Of a stretch of DNA of 53,114 nucleotides, positions 32,277-40,539 are shown one piece after another (the stretch's first letter is position 1; each line of letters begins with the position of its first letter). This DNA is from Roseospira navarrensis (GTDB taxonomy: Bacteria > Pseudomonadota > Alphaproteobacteria > Rhodospirillales > Rhodospirillaceae), in contig NZ_WIVE01000027.1 of NCBI RefSeq assembly GCF_009601025.1, positions 1-53,114 of the forward strand. Direction: 5' to 3'. The notes under the pieces were generated by a model. The model ran no database searches, was not told where the DNA came from, and worked only from the letters and a program-made list of their open reading frames with translations. Both the position numbers and the translations under genes were made by a program.

Positions 32277-32803
32277 GGCATCACCTCGATATCCGGCATG
32301 CGGCCGAGGGCGCGGCGGATCACGTGATCCAGGCGCGTAGACAGCCACTCGGCATGGAAGGGGGACGGCGCGCGGATCTCGACCGCCCCGCCGTCCGGGC
32401 CGATCTCGATCCGGCACGGCCGGATCCAGCGGTCATAGGTCGAGCGGTCCATGCCGGCGGCCACGAACATCGGCCACCAGACGTCATCGGGCTCGGCCAG
32501 CGGCGGAGCCTTGGGCTCGGCCGGGTCCGCGAACACCTCGTCCTCGAACCGGCGCTGCCGCAGCCACGTCTTGGCGTGCGCGATGTACATCACGTCCAGT
32601 CGGCGCTCGCCGCACTGGTCCGCGTACCGGCGCGCGGCGCGCGCCAGGAAATCCGGATCAACCCCGCCAGCCGGGCCGGCGTCGGCCGTCAGAGCGGCGA
32701 ACACCTCACGCGCGGCGGCCTTGCCCTCGCGCCTCGGGTACGCGCTCCAGAACGCCTCCCACGCGGCTTCCTGCCGCCGGGTCAGCCGGGCCGGGGGCTT
32801 CAA
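32273..32803 (-). CDS. replication protein ending in a DnaA domain I-like module
   Basis: 176 residues. Residues 8-85 have the pattern of phage replication/helicase-loader N-termini (AFWSAYPRREGKAAAREVFA at 17-36; YIAHAKTWLRQRRF). Residues 106-166 resemble DnaA domain I: DDVWWPMFVAAGMDRSTYDR, WIRPCRIEI, then VEIRAPSPFHAEWLSTRLDH. Domain I of DnaA binds DnaB helicase and DiaA-type partners. A separate DnaA domain IV protein is made two kilobases upstream in the same operon. It would be expected to recruit host helicase to transposition intermediates. Confidence 0.7.
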   Translation of the reverse strand: MKPPARLTRRQEAAWEAFWSAYPRREGKAAAREVFAALTADAGPAGGVDPDFLARAARRYADQCGERRLDVMYIAHAKTWLRQRRFEDEVFADPAEPKAPPLAEPDDVWWPMFVAAGMDRSTYDRWIRPCRIEIGPDGGAVEIRAPSPFHAEWLSTRLDHVIRRALGRMPDIEVMP

Positions 32804-33120
32804 AACGGGTTCTCCTCGCCCGCTGACAGCGCCTCATAGGACGCGAAGTGGAGCGCGTCGCTGATATCCGAGGCCGTGTCAGGGGACAGGCTCAGGGCCA
32901 GCGCGTCGCCCAGGGTCAGAGACACGCCGCCGTCGGTGGCCCGCACCTCCCACCGCCCCGGCCGGGCGATCAGAGAGACCGCCATCTCGTGACCTCGGGA
33001 CACGGCGTTGCCGTGCCGGTAGCGCGTCGCGCTCGGCGCCGGCGGGCAGTCCACGGCATCGCTCGCCCAGGCGAGCATGCCCGCCAGCCAGCGGCGGGCC
33101 AGGGTCCATCGGGTGGTCAT
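32800..33120 (-). CDS. hypothetical protein
   Basis: 106 residues. The N-terminal 45 residues have low complexity (LARRWLAGMLAWASDAVDCP); the rest (MAVSLIARPGRWEVRATDGG... LTLGDALALSLSPDTA) looks like a small alpha/beta domain. An internal ATG at residue 46 would give the domain alone. ATGA overlaps on both sides. No family recognised. Confidence 0.7.
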   Translation of the reverse strand: MTTRWTLARRWLAGMLAWASDAVDCPPAPSATRYRHGNAVSRGHEMAVSLIARPGRWEVRATDGGVSLTLGDALALSLSPDTASDISDALHFASYEALSAGEENPF

Positions 33121-33548
33121 GATGCACCTCGCTCGAAGAAGTCCCGGGGCAGGCTCAGCACCAGGAACGGCGCCGGCCCAGTGGCCGACATCTTGATGAC
33201 CTCATGCGTGACGCGGACGGATCGGTAGGTCCGGCCGGAGAACGCCTCGGGCAGAGCGCCGGTGTGGATCTTGAACACGTCCAGGGCCTTGTTCGCCCGG
33301 ACCGGCCACGTCGGACCGTCGTTGCGCTGCGGCCAGATCTTGACCTTGCCGGCATCGCGATCCGTGCCCCACAGGATGAGGACCGGCGTGCCCTCGGACC
33401 ACTTCAGCGCCACGGCCACATCCTGACCCATGGCGATGGTCAGCACGTGGCCACGCCCGGACGGCCCCACGCGCACGCTGACGGTCACGTCCTTCGCGCC
33501 GACGGGCGGTGGCTTGGCCTGATGCTTCAGAGCGATCACCTCAAACAT
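33117..33548 (-). CDS. hypothetical beta-rich protein
   Basis: 143 residues, with alternating hydrophobic strands (VTVSVRVGPSGRGHVLTIAM, TPVLILWGTD, GKVKIWPQ, PFLVLSLPRDFF). No cysteine, no HTH. It resembles small beta-sandwich proteins, but there is no family signature. Its N-terminus overlaps the upstream gene by 8 bases. Confidence 0.72.
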   Translation of the reverse strand: MFEVIALKHQAKPPPVGAKDVTVSVRVGPSGRGHVLTIAMGQDVAVALKWSEGTPVLILWGTDRDAGKVKIWPQRNDGPTWPVRANKALDVFKIHTGALPEAFSGRTYRSVRVTHEVIKMSATGPAPFLVLSLPRDFFERGAS

Positions 33549-33951
33549 GGCTCACCCCCCGGGCCTGCTCGGCCCGATCCATGGCGGCGATGGCGGCGAT
33601 CAGCAGGGCCGCGGCCTGGATGGCCTGGTCGCGCGCGTGCTGACGGTCGGGGCCTCGCGGCACTCGCACGAGCCCCAGGTGCGCACTCTCAGCCCGGGAC
33701 CGGGCCAGGGTCAGCAGGCGGACCGCGCCGCTGGCGTCGTCTTGCTCGGCCGTGTAGCCAAGGTCCACGACCTGGCGCGCCCGCTCGACCATCACGGCCG
33801 CCAGGCCGGGCGATGTGTCGTACAGCCCGCAGAGGGTTTCGGCCGCGCCGCCGTCGCTTAGGTCGGCCCAGGCGGCGAGGACGCAGGACGCCTCGTACGA
33901 GATAATCTCGACGGACTCCTCATGCATCGTCACAGGGATCATGCTGCTCAT
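33541..33951 (-). CDS. phage protein of the ERxRQ/GYTxExD type
   Basis: 136 residues. Contains VERARQVVDLGYTAEQDDAS (about 55-74), followed by helices ending AAALLIAAIAAMDRAEQA. A segment of the form ERxRQ...G(Y/W)TxExDD followed by paired helices is widespread in small phage early proteins of unknown role. The Gam-like gene lies upstream with a 13-bp gap containing GGGAGGG as ribosome site. Confidence 0.72.
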   Translation of the reverse strand: MSSMIPVTMHEESVEIISYEASCVLAAWADLSDGGAAETLCGLYDTSPGLAAVMVERARQVVDLGYTAEQDDASGAVRLLTLARSRAESAHLGLVRVPRGPDRQHARDQAIQAAALLIAAIAAMDRAEQARGVSHV

Positions 33952-33964
33952 CGTCAGGCCCTCC

Positions 33965-34489
33965 CTATGCCGCCGTCTCGATGTCGGCGGCGTCCCGCAA
34001 CAGGGCGTCCACCATCTTGTCGATCTCAGTGTCGGTGACGCGCACCACCACCTCGTCGTCGGCCTCCACGACCGTGACGCCGATGCGGCGCAGCTCTGCG
34101 GCGCTCATCTGGTTGAGCGCACCCTTGACGGGCGTTTCGGAGACCTTGACCAGGGTCTCGACCTGATCCGGAAAGTGCTTGCGGATCAGGTCGCAGACGC
34201 GGGCCGCGTCCGTGAAGTCCAGCTTCCCTTTGCCTTTGGCGAACCCGACCTTGACGCCGTGCAGCGTCAGGGTCCGGGGCTTCTGGAACAGGTCGGGCGC
34301 ATCGCCAACGGCGGCGGCCAGCCGGTCCCGCGCGTTGGACGCGCCGGACACCAGCCGGCGGATGCGAGCGATCCGCTGGCGACGGGCGCGCGCCATCTCC
34401 TCCTCCAGCGCGCGGACCTCATCCGCGAGCTTGGCGTGGGTCTCGCTGTAGGTCTTCGCGAGGCCCTCGATATCGCCGAGTGTCGGCAT
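33965..34489 (-). CDS. Gam-like host nuclease inhibitor
   Basis: 174 residues, the same length as Mu Gam. The N-terminal third is a coiled coil (THAKLADEVRALEEEMARAR, about 17-36). The central LTLHGVKVGFAKGKGKLDF (about 74-92) and LVKVSETPVKGALNQMSAAE, LRRIGVTVVE (about 113-142) fit the Gam pattern (GkvgfRkgk..., K...E.vnKeal, LkkiGv). Gam binds DNA ends like Ku and shields them from RecBCD/AddAB. Position in the early operon agrees. Confidence 0.65.
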   Translation of the reverse strand: MPTLGDIEGLAKTYSETHAKLADEVRALEEEMARARRQRIARIRRLVSGASNARDRLAAAVGDAPDLFQKPRTLTLHGVKVGFAKGKGKLDFTDAARVCDLIRKHFPDQVETLVKVSETPVKGALNQMSAAELRRIGVTVVEADDEVVVRVTDTEIDKMVDALLRDAADIETAA

Positions 34490-34490
34490 C

Positions 34491-34604
34491 TCAAATCCTC
34501 CTAAACAGGCGTTGAAACAGGGTTCGAACGGCGCTCCAGCGCCCCCTCCGGGGCGCCGCGACCAGGGTGCCGGCGACGATCAGCCGGCCGATGTCGGGGG
34601 TCAT
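34491..34604 (-). CDS. 37-residue basic peptide
   Basis: [20 protein letters not shown] then [17 protein letters not shown]. It is basic and amphipathic in its second half. The ATG overlaps the stop of the DnaA domain IV gene by four bases, and the stop is one base before the Gam-like ATG, so the operon has no room for anything else here. Function unknown. Confidence 0.6.
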   Translation of the reverse strand: MTPDIGRLIVAGTLVAAPRRGRWSAVRTLFQRLFRRI

Positions 34605-34921
34605 GGCGGGGGCTCCGGCGGAGGCGCGCTCGTCAGGCGCGCTCGCACGGCGTCCATGCGCGCGGCGATCGCCGGATCCCGGGCGGCCCGCTCCGCCGTG
34701 CGCCGGACGGCGTGCAACACGGTGGTGTGGTCTCGGTCGAAGGCCCGGCCGATGACCGGCAGGCTGGCCATGGTCAGGTCGCGCGCCAGCGTCATCGCGG
34801 CCTGGCGCGGGACGGCCAGGTTCTGGGCGCGCCGGTCGGCCAGCAGATCCCGCCGGGTGACGCCCCACGCCTCGGCGGTGGCGTCGATGATGGCGGCGAT
34901 GGAGGGCGCGGTGCGGGTCAT
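34601..34921 (-). CDS. stand-alone DnaA domain IV (DnaA-box binding) protein
   Basis: 106 residues. [20 protein letters not shown] (38-57) and the signature [11 protein letters not shown] (63-73) are almost the textbook DnaA domain IV, including the loop that reads the DnaA box. No ATPase domain is present. The protein could bind DnaA boxes of host or phage DNA without ATP and either compete with host DnaA or mark phage DNA. It is in the same operon as a protein with a DnaA domain I-like end. Coupled (ATGA) on both sides. Confidence 0.88.
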   Translation of the reverse strand: MTRTAPSIAAIIDATAEAWGVTRRDLLADRRAQNLAVPRQAAMTLARDLTMASLPVIGRAFDRDHTTVLHAVRRTAERAARDPAIAARMDAVRARLTSAPPPEPPP

Positions 34922-35301
34922 GACACCGGCCCTCCCTGATCCTGATGCAGGGCCAGCAGCGCGCTCGACAGCGCCATCAGCTGCCCGTTCACCGGCTCTC
35001 GCACCTCGCGGCCGGCCGTGATGGTCTCGGCCAGGTGGACGGCGTACCGCAGCGTCTCGCCCGCCACCGCGCGGGCGATGCCGTCCGCGCCGATCTCCAC
35101 CGTCAGGTGGACCAACTCGCCCTCCGGGTGCGGATGCCCGTCCACGGGCACGCGCACACTCCACACGGCCCGGCCGCCGGCGACCCGGCGCACGGTTTTG
35201 AGCACGCCCTCCACCCGCGCGCCGCCCGGTCGGGCGACCACCACCCGGCTCTCGCACGGGGGGTGGCCCAGGGCCGGGCTGATCTGCGGCGCGGCGCTCA
35301 T
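34918..35301 (-). CDS. hypothetical protein
   Basis: 127 residues. The first half is beta-rich ([40 protein letters not shown]), the second helical ([20 protein letters not shown]). A beta barrel followed by helices would suit a single-strand-binding or adaptor protein, but no family is recognised. Confidence 0.7.
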   Translation of the reverse strand: MSAAPQISPALGHPPCESRVVVARPGGARVEGVLKTVRRVAGGRAVWSVRVPVDGHPHPEGELVHLTVEIGADGIARAVAGETLRYAVHLAETITAGREVREPVNGQLMALSSALLALHQDQGGPVS

Positions 35302-35858
35302 GCCGCGTCTCCGCCCGGCTGGCCATAGTCCGCCGGCGCCGGCATCGGGCACCGGCAGTGAGGGCAGACGCCGGCCTCCGCCGGCGCAGACCCGCCGCAG
35401 TCCGGGCAGGACACGAGGGCCGCCGCCAGATCATCGAGCGAGAACACCGGCACCACGTCCAGGTCGATGACGGCGGGCGGCGGCTCCGCCCCCGTCCCGC
35501 AGACCGTGATGTGCCCGGCGATCTGCGGCCAGTCAGGCTCCTCCATGCGCCGCTCTGGATGGTGCAGCATGGCCGCCAGACGCGTCATCATGTCGGCCTC
35601 CGGCGGGTGTCCGGCACGGGCCATCGCCACGGCGACATCGAGCTGCCGCGCGACGCGCCCCATCACGTCCGCCATCGCGCAGTGCATCGCCGGGTCGATC
35701 ATCGGCCCACCGGCGGTCTCCATCGCCTCGGCCTGGGCGATGCAGTCGTCCAGCGACCGCACCAGGTCGGTGACGGACACCAGGCCGCGCGACGGGATGT
35801 CCCCGTTCAGGATGGCCCGCCAGTGGTTGCGCAGGCTGGTCAGTTTTTGCGACAGCAT
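35298..35858 (-). CDS. hypothetical protein with C-terminal zinc ribbon
   Basis: 186 residues. A helical N-terminal part ([20 protein letters not shown]), a middle region with [20 protein letters not shown], and a zinc ribbon formed by [20 protein letters not shown] (about 152-171). The ribbon suggests DNA or protein contact in the early complex. The ATG directly follows the stop of the HTH gene (TAGATG). Confidence 0.75.
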   Translation of the reverse strand: MLSQKLTSLRNHWRAILNGDIPSRGLVSVTDLVRSLDDCIAQAEAMETAGGPMIDPAMHCAMADVMGRVARQLDVAVAMARAGHPPEADMMTRLAAMLHHPERRMEEPDWPQIAGHITVCGTGAEPPPAVIDLDVVPVFSLDDLAAALVSCPDCGGSAPAEAGVCPHCRCPMPAPADYGQPGGDAA

Positions 35859-36260
35859 CTATCGATCCTCCTCTCGAAACACGGGGCACGCCTGACAGGC
35901 GCGGCGCATGCGCATGCGGTGGCTGGAGGTGGCGGCGGCATCCGCGCGGGCCTTGGCCTGCCAGTCCCAGCAGGCATCGGCGGTGATCGCCTCGCCCAGG
36001 CCGGGGCACTCCCACGCATCGGCGATCAGCGCGGCGGAGACGGCCGCCAGCACGGCGTCCAGGTCGCCGGGGTAGGCCCGTCCGAGCACCTGATTGATGA
36101 CGGTCGGCGAGTACGATCCGCGCCCGTCGCGGCGCCGGATCCCGGCCGCGACGGAGGCCTGGCTCTGGCGATCACACGCCTCGGCGAGGGCGCGCACGGC
36201 CGGGGGCATGTCGTCGCCCCAGGCGGCGCGGGCGCGGGTGAGGGCGCGGCCTTCAGCCAT
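35859..36260 (-). CDS. HTH protein similar to the MuB N-terminal domain
   Basis: 133 residues. Residues about 30-75 (SVAAGIRRRDGRGSYSPTVI, NQVLGRAYPGDLDAVLAAVS) read as an HTH of the type at the N-terminus of MuB, where ...S...IxxVLxGxYxGD... is typical. MuB in this phage lacks that domain, so this may be the separated partner. Two cysteine pairs follow near the end (RRACQACPVF). It overlaps the upstream gene by 8 bases. Confidence 0.65.
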   Translation of the reverse strand: MAEGRALTRARAAWGDDMPPAVRALAEACDRQSQASVAAGIRRRDGRGSYSPTVINQVLGRAYPGDLDAVLAAVSAALIADAWECPGLGEAITADACWDWQAKARADAAATSSHRMRMRRACQACPVFREEDR

Positions 36261-36918
36261 GACCACCCGCCCGGGCCGGAGACACATCGGCCTCGGCCTC
36301 GCCCATGAACTCGCCCCGATTGGGGTCCCAGACAGCGTGCGACACGCGCGCGATCATCGGCGCCGCCGGGCCGGTGTTCATGCCGCTCCGCAGGGCATAT
36401 CGGGTGGGGGCGCCGGTGCCGGGCCGATGCCCCGGCCGGCCCTCCTCGACGACGCGCAGATATCCGGCGCGGCACAGGTGGCCCAGATAACAGGCCGCCG
36501 TGGTGCGGTGGATGCCCCGCACATCCGTGCTGGCCATCACGGCCAGATCATCGGCCGTCACACCATCACGGCCGATCATGCGCAGGGTGCGCCACATGGC
36601 CTCCTGGCCCGTCGGCGGCACCTCGGAGCCGTCGCGGCGCAGGCGCGGCGCCTCCGGCCCGGCATCGCGCAGCAGGACATAGATACGCCCCCGGTCCGGC
36701 GTGGCGCCGGGCTGGCAATCCACGTACGCGGCCGCGCACAGGCGGCGGACATACTCCCGCACGGTGCTCTGGTCCGGCACGCCGGTGTCCTGCCAGATCT
36801 GGCGGATGCTCCAGTACTGGCCACGCGGCACGGCCCGGATGGCCTCCCAGATACCCTGGTGACCCCGGCGGACGCGCACCCGCAGCGCGGCCTCAACGTG
36901 ACAGGGATACCGGCTCAT
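36253..36918 (-). CDS. winged-helix DNA-binding protein
   Basis: 221 residues with two probable winged helices: WEAIRAVPRGQYWSIRQIWQ with DTGVPDQSTVREYVRRLCAA (about 24-63), and LRMIGRDGVTADDLAVMAST with TTAACYLGHLCRAGYLRVVE (about 112-157). Encoded immediately after MuB, ATGA-coupled, as in B3-type phages where similar proteins of unknown target occur. Confidence 0.75.
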   Translation of the reverse strand: MSRYPCHVEAALRVRVRRGHQGIWEAIRAVPRGQYWSIRQIWQDTGVPDQSTVREYVRRLCAAAYVDCQPGATPDRGRIYVLLRDAGPEAPRLRRDGSEVPPTGQEAMWRTLRMIGRDGVTADDLAVMASTDVRGIHRTTAACYLGHLCRAGYLRVVEEGRPGHRPGTGAPTRYALRSGMNTGPAAPMIARVSHAVWDPNRGEFMGEAEADVSPARAGGHG

Positions 36919-37688
36919 CGGCGGCCACCCCGAGCGGGCACCCGCTCGCCGGCCCGCATGGACGGCACCTGACCGGTGTACAGGTCCCGGTCACCCCATG
37001 TGGTCAGACCGACCACGTCCCACCCCTGGGCCAGGGCCTCGGTCGCCACCCGGTGCAGGTTCACCACCGCCCGCCGGATGCGCCCGGCCGAGGCCGTCGT
37101 GACCCGCTCGATCAAGTCCGCCGCGATGACCAAGTCCGGGTAGTACAGCCGGGCCACGATAGCGACGTCCTCGGGGGTCACCGGCTCCGCTGCCACCCAC
37201 GACAGCACGCGGTTGTGCGTGCGTTCCGACCGCGCCGCGATCATCTGGGGCAGGGCTTCCTCGCCCACCAGGATGATCGGCACGCCGGCCCGGTCCGCGA
37301 TCTCGCGCACGGTCTCCAGGTAGCCCCGGCGCACCACGTGGTCCGCCTCGTCGATGATGAGGGGCCGGTCCTGGCTCTCGCAGGCCAGGATGATCCGGTC
37401 CACCACATCGGCCGCCCGGCCGTGCCCATCCACCCCGACCTCGACGGCGACGGCCGCCAGGAACCGGGCGCGGGTCCAGCTCTCGCCGCACTCGACATAG
37501 CGGGCGCGGGTCTTGTTCGCCGCGTGCACGGCCGACCAGGTCTTGCCGTAGCCGCTGTGGCCGTAGAACACGCCCAGGCCGGGCAGATGCGCGGGCCGCT
37601 GGATGCAGGCGTCCAGCAGGGCGCCGAACCGCAGGACATTGCCGAGCGGCGCCGTGGTGGCGTTGACTGAGGGCTGTCGATCCGTCAT
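36915..37688 (-). CDS. transposition target-DNA ATPase (MuB-like)
   Basis: 257 residues. AAA+ ATPase with Walker A GHSGYGKT (43-50), Walker B PLIIDEADH (109-117) and sensor strand PIILVGEE (137-144). MuB forms filaments on target DNA, stimulates the transposase and gives target immunity. Compared with MuB (312 residues), it lacks the N-terminal HTH; a separate HTH protein is encoded two genes away. The transposase gene is 63 bp upstream. Confidence 0.94.
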   Translation of the reverse strand: MTDRQPSVNATTAPLGNVLRFGALLDACIQRPAHLPGLGVFYGHSGYGKTWSAVHAANKTRARYVECGESWTRARFLAAVAVEVGVDGHGRAADVVDRIILACESQDRPLIIDEADHVVRRGYLETVREIADRAGVPIILVGEEALPQMIAARSERTHNRVLSWVAAEPVTPEDVAIVARLYYPDLVIAADLIERVTTASAGRIRRAVVNLHRVATEALAQGWDVVGLTTWGDRDLYTGQVPSMRAGERVPARGGRR

Positions 37689-37751
37689 GCTCTCCTCGCT
37701 GTTGTTCAGTCAGGCCCGTGTCGGGGTGGCCGCCCCGCGCGGGTCGTTTCG

Positions 37752-39863
37752 TTAGGCGGACACCTGTCCGCCGCTCAGGCCGGACAGGAAGATGTCCGCG
37801 CCCCATTCCTCCAGCGCCGCCTCGTGGCTCCGGTATTCCGGCGTCTGGCTGTAGCCCCGCGCCCAGCGCAGGGCCTCGGCGTCCACCGGCCGGCCGGCCG
37901 CGTGCGCCTCCAGCGTCTGGTGGGCACGCCACCAGCGCTCTTTCGGGGTCTCGTCGCGCTTCGGCGGCGCGGCCATCTCGGCCGCCAGACGCTCTTTCGC
38001 GGCCGCCTCATCCGCCGTCAGGGCGCGCGGCGCCGGGGGCGCCGGCTCCGCCAGCAGCACTGGGGCCGCGCTCTCGTCGCGCAGGGCCATCGCGTCCTGC
38101 GCCGTGGCGCGGCGGGCGCGAGCCTCCTGCACGTCGTCGTCGTTGAAGTACGGGCGGACATTCCCGTTCTCGGCCGCTTCGCACACCAGACGCCCGTCCA
38201 GGTCCCTGATCCACACCCGGCCCATGTCGCGCGGGTCGTACTCCACGCGGACCTCGCGCCCGTGCATGTCCAGATCGTCGAGGGTCTGGCTGAAATACTT
38301 CCGCCCCCCGAGCTGCACCCACGCCCGACGCACCGTGCGGATCTCATGCGGCCGGAACAGATCGCGCGCCTCGGCCTCGCTCAGGCGCGGCGGCACCACG
38401 CCCAGATCATCCGCCGACGGCAGCAGCGCGACCCACTGTTCCGCCGGGGTGCGATGCCGCATCTTGCCCGTCTCCGGATCGCGGATCCGGGGCAACGACG
38501 AATGCGGGCGGTTGTTGTATCGCGCCCGGCAGTCCTCGACCCAGGTCAGGAACGCGTCCCACGGCTGGATGATCGGGCTGTGGCCGTAGGTTTTGATGTC
38601 CTTTCGGCCGGCTTTAAACGCCAGTTGACGGGCTTCCTGGTCCATGTCGTGCCCGACATAGGCGGTCGCCTGCCGCGCCGGCGCGATCAGGCCGGTCTGG
38701 TGAAAGCGCTCGATGACGCCCCGGGCCTGGGAGTTGTAGGGGATGCTGTGGCGGATGGTGATGCCCAGTCGCGCCATCAGGCCGGTGACCGGGTCGTTGT
38801 GGGCGCGGTTCTTGAAGCCGCACCCGTTGTCCACGTACCAGATCGCCGGGATCCCGGCGCCGACCACCGCCGTCCGCAGCGCCGCCGCGACCAGCCATTC
38901 GGCCTCGTCCATCCAGGCCGACCAGCCGACCCAGGCGCGGGTGGAGACATCCAGCACGCTGATGATCTCCGGCCGCTTCGGGCGTGACGGGTCCAGCGGA
39001 TGCGCCACTTCCCGGTCGTGCCGGTGGCCGTCGCTGGTGTAGACGTCGCCCGGCAACAGGTGATCGAACGACCGCAGCGCCAACGCCCGGAACCGCTTCA
39101 GGTCGCGCGGCCCGACCCGGCCGCGATGTTTGGCGATCGCGCCCAGGCTGCCGATGAACCGCCGCGCCTGGTCATACGACGGCGCCGCCACCGGCGCGTC
39201 CTGCGGCCACCACTCCAGGCACGCGGCGAGGCTCGGCTTCTGCGGCCGCGCATACAGCTTCATCAGGGGGAACGCCCACGCCGGCGCCTCGCGCGGTGTC
39301 TCCTCGGCCGGGGCCAGGGCGGTCACATCACCCGCCGCCCGCGCTGCCAGCCATCGCTGCACACTGCGCAGGCTCAGCACGCGGGACCCCGACGTGCCCC
39401 GCCGGGCGTTCGCCGCCGGCACCATGCGCGCCAGATGCGCCGGCATCTGCCCGGCCCGCGCCTGATCCACCAGGGCCTGCGCTGCCTGCCGCTCCGACAG
39501 CCCGTACTCCAGCCGCAGCCGGTCCACCTCGCCGCACAGGGCCGCCCGCGCATCCATGCACGACCGCGTGGCGTCGCGCATGTCCGCCGGATCGCGCTGC
39601 CCGCGTTCGGCCGCCACCACCGCCGGAGGCGGCGCCTCGACCGCCATCTCCCGCCGCGCCAGCGCCGCCCGCGCGGCCGGCGGCAGCGCCGAGACCGGAT
39701 ACTCGCGCCCCCCGCCGCGCCCCTGCCGGGGGCGGGAGGGCCAGGACTGGCGGGACGCCGCCGCATTGATGCCCTGCTTGGTGCCGGGGATATCCGGCAG
39801 CCGCATCGCCGCGAGTTCGGCGGCGGTGTACCAGCGATCGGGGTTGGGGAGGGCGGAGGGCAT
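37752..39863 (-). CDS. DDE transposase (MuA-like)
   Basis: 703 residues. N-terminal Mu-type winged helix (RWYTAAELAAMRLPDIPGTK, 10-29), an end-binding region (about 80-190), then a DDE catalytic core with D278 (YTSDGHRH), D345 (YVDNGCGF) and E385 (RGVIERFH). The beta-barrel domain follows (AWVQLGGRKYFSQTLDDLDM, about 514-533). The C-terminal 120 residues are charged, corresponding to the MuB-contact domain. All catalytic residues are present, so the prophage may still be able to move. ATG overlaps the CII-like stop (TGATG). Confidence 0.96.
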   Translation of the reverse strand: MPSALPNPDRWYTAAELAAMRLPDIPGTKQGINAAASRQSWPSRPRQGRGGGREYPVSALPPAARAALARREMAVEAPPPAVVAAERGQRDPADMRDATRSCMDARAALCGEVDRLRLEYGLSERQAAQALVDQARAGQMPAHLARMVPAANARRGTSGSRVLSLRSVQRWLAARAAGDVTALAPAEETPREAPAWAFPLMKLYARPQKPSLAACLEWWPQDAPVAAPSYDQARRFIGSLGAIAKHRGRVGPRDLKRFRALALRSFDHLLPGDVYTSDGHRHDREVAHPLDPSRPKRPEIISVLDVSTRAWVGWSAWMDEAEWLVAAALRTAVVGAGIPAIWYVDNGCGFKNRAHNDPVTGLMARLGITIRHSIPYNSQARGVIERFHQTGLIAPARQATAYVGHDMDQEARQLAFKAGRKDIKTYGHSPIIQPWDAFLTWVEDCRARYNNRPHSSLPRIRDPETGKMRHRTPAEQWVALLPSADDLGVVPPRLSEAEARDLFRPHEIRTVRRAWVQLGGRKYFSQTLDDLDMHGREVRVEYDPRDMGRVWIRDLDGRLVCEAAENGNVRPYFNDDDVQEARARRATAQDAMALRDESAAPVLLAEPAPPAPRALTADEAAAKERLAAEMAAPPKRDETPKERWWRAHQTLEAHAAGRPVDAEALRWARGYSQTPEYRSHEAALEEWGADIFLSGLSGGQVSA

Positions 39864-40342
39864 CACCGATGCCCTCCGCGCCGACGACGGCGCCGGGCCT
39901 CGATCCGCCGCTCCAGCCCGTCCAGGTACTCGGCCACCTCGTCGCGCCGGTCCAGGTCGATGATCTCCTCGATCGCCTCCTGGTGCCGGGCATCGACCAC
40001 CATGTGGTGGAAGGGCTCCGCCAGCATCTGCAGCAGCCGGACATCCCCGGTCGCATGAACCAGCGCCATCAGGCGCAGCACGCTGATGGTGTGGTCCTCG
40101 CGCGCCTCGCTGGCATAGCCGTCCAGCGCCGTCTTCGGCACCGGCTCGCCCAGGTACGCGCCCATCGCCGCCGCGATCTCGTCGCGCGGGGTGTCGCAAT
40201 CGCGCAGCGCCGCCGCCACCGCCCGGCTGACCTGCGCCCGCAGGCTCGCCGCGCGCACCTGATCGGGGGCGAACGTCTGCACCACCTCCGGCGGCGCCCA
40301 CGCCAGCAGATCGGCCGTGCGCGTATCGCCCTTCATCTTCAC
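39863..40342 (-). CDS. probable CII (CP76)-like HTH regulator
   Basis: 159 residues from a GTG with GGGAGGG seven bases upstream; an ATG two codons later is possible. VSRAVAAALRDCDTPRDEIA (about 39-58), LDGYASEAREDHTISVLRLM and ALVHATGDVRLLQMLAEPFH (about 101-120) follow the layout of phage CII/CP76-type regulators. It stands first in the transposition segment of the early operon. The C-terminus is very basic (RRIEARRRRRRGGHR). Family call moderate. Confidence 0.6.
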   Translation of the reverse strand: MKMKGDTRTADLLAWAPPEVVQTFAPDQVRAASLRAQVSRAVAAALRDCDTPRDEIAAAMGAYLGEPVPKTALDGYASEAREDHTISVLRLMALVHATGDVRLLQMLAEPFHHMVVDARHQEAIEEIIDLDRRDEVAEYLDGLERRIEARRRRRRGGHR

Positions 40343-40539
40343 GCCACCACCCTCCCCAAAAGATGGGCGGGCGCCCCGCGCGATACGGAGTCGCCCGCCC
40401 CAGTCCGGACAGGGAGGGAAAGGACCCGGGCGGCCGCGCCCGAAACGCGCGCGGCGGCAAGGGCGCGCGCATACAGCGCGACAGCCGCCCGGGCCACCCC
40501 TACACTCGGCGTCGTCACACCACCGAGGAGGGATAGGAT
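40343..40539. other. non-coding gap in the early operon with a rightward promoter candidate
   Basis: 197 bp of very GC-rich sequence with long alternating purine-pyrimidine runs. It contains GCGACA (40478-40483)-N17-TACACT (40501-40506), facing the gene that starts at 40540. The leftward early transcript must pass through it to reach the transposase gene. Confidence 0.5.

Noticed and set aside
32273-32803. Annotation of this gene as a full DnaA or a DnaC-type ATPase
   Set aside because: There is no Walker A or B motif; only the helicase-contact type domain resembles DnaA.
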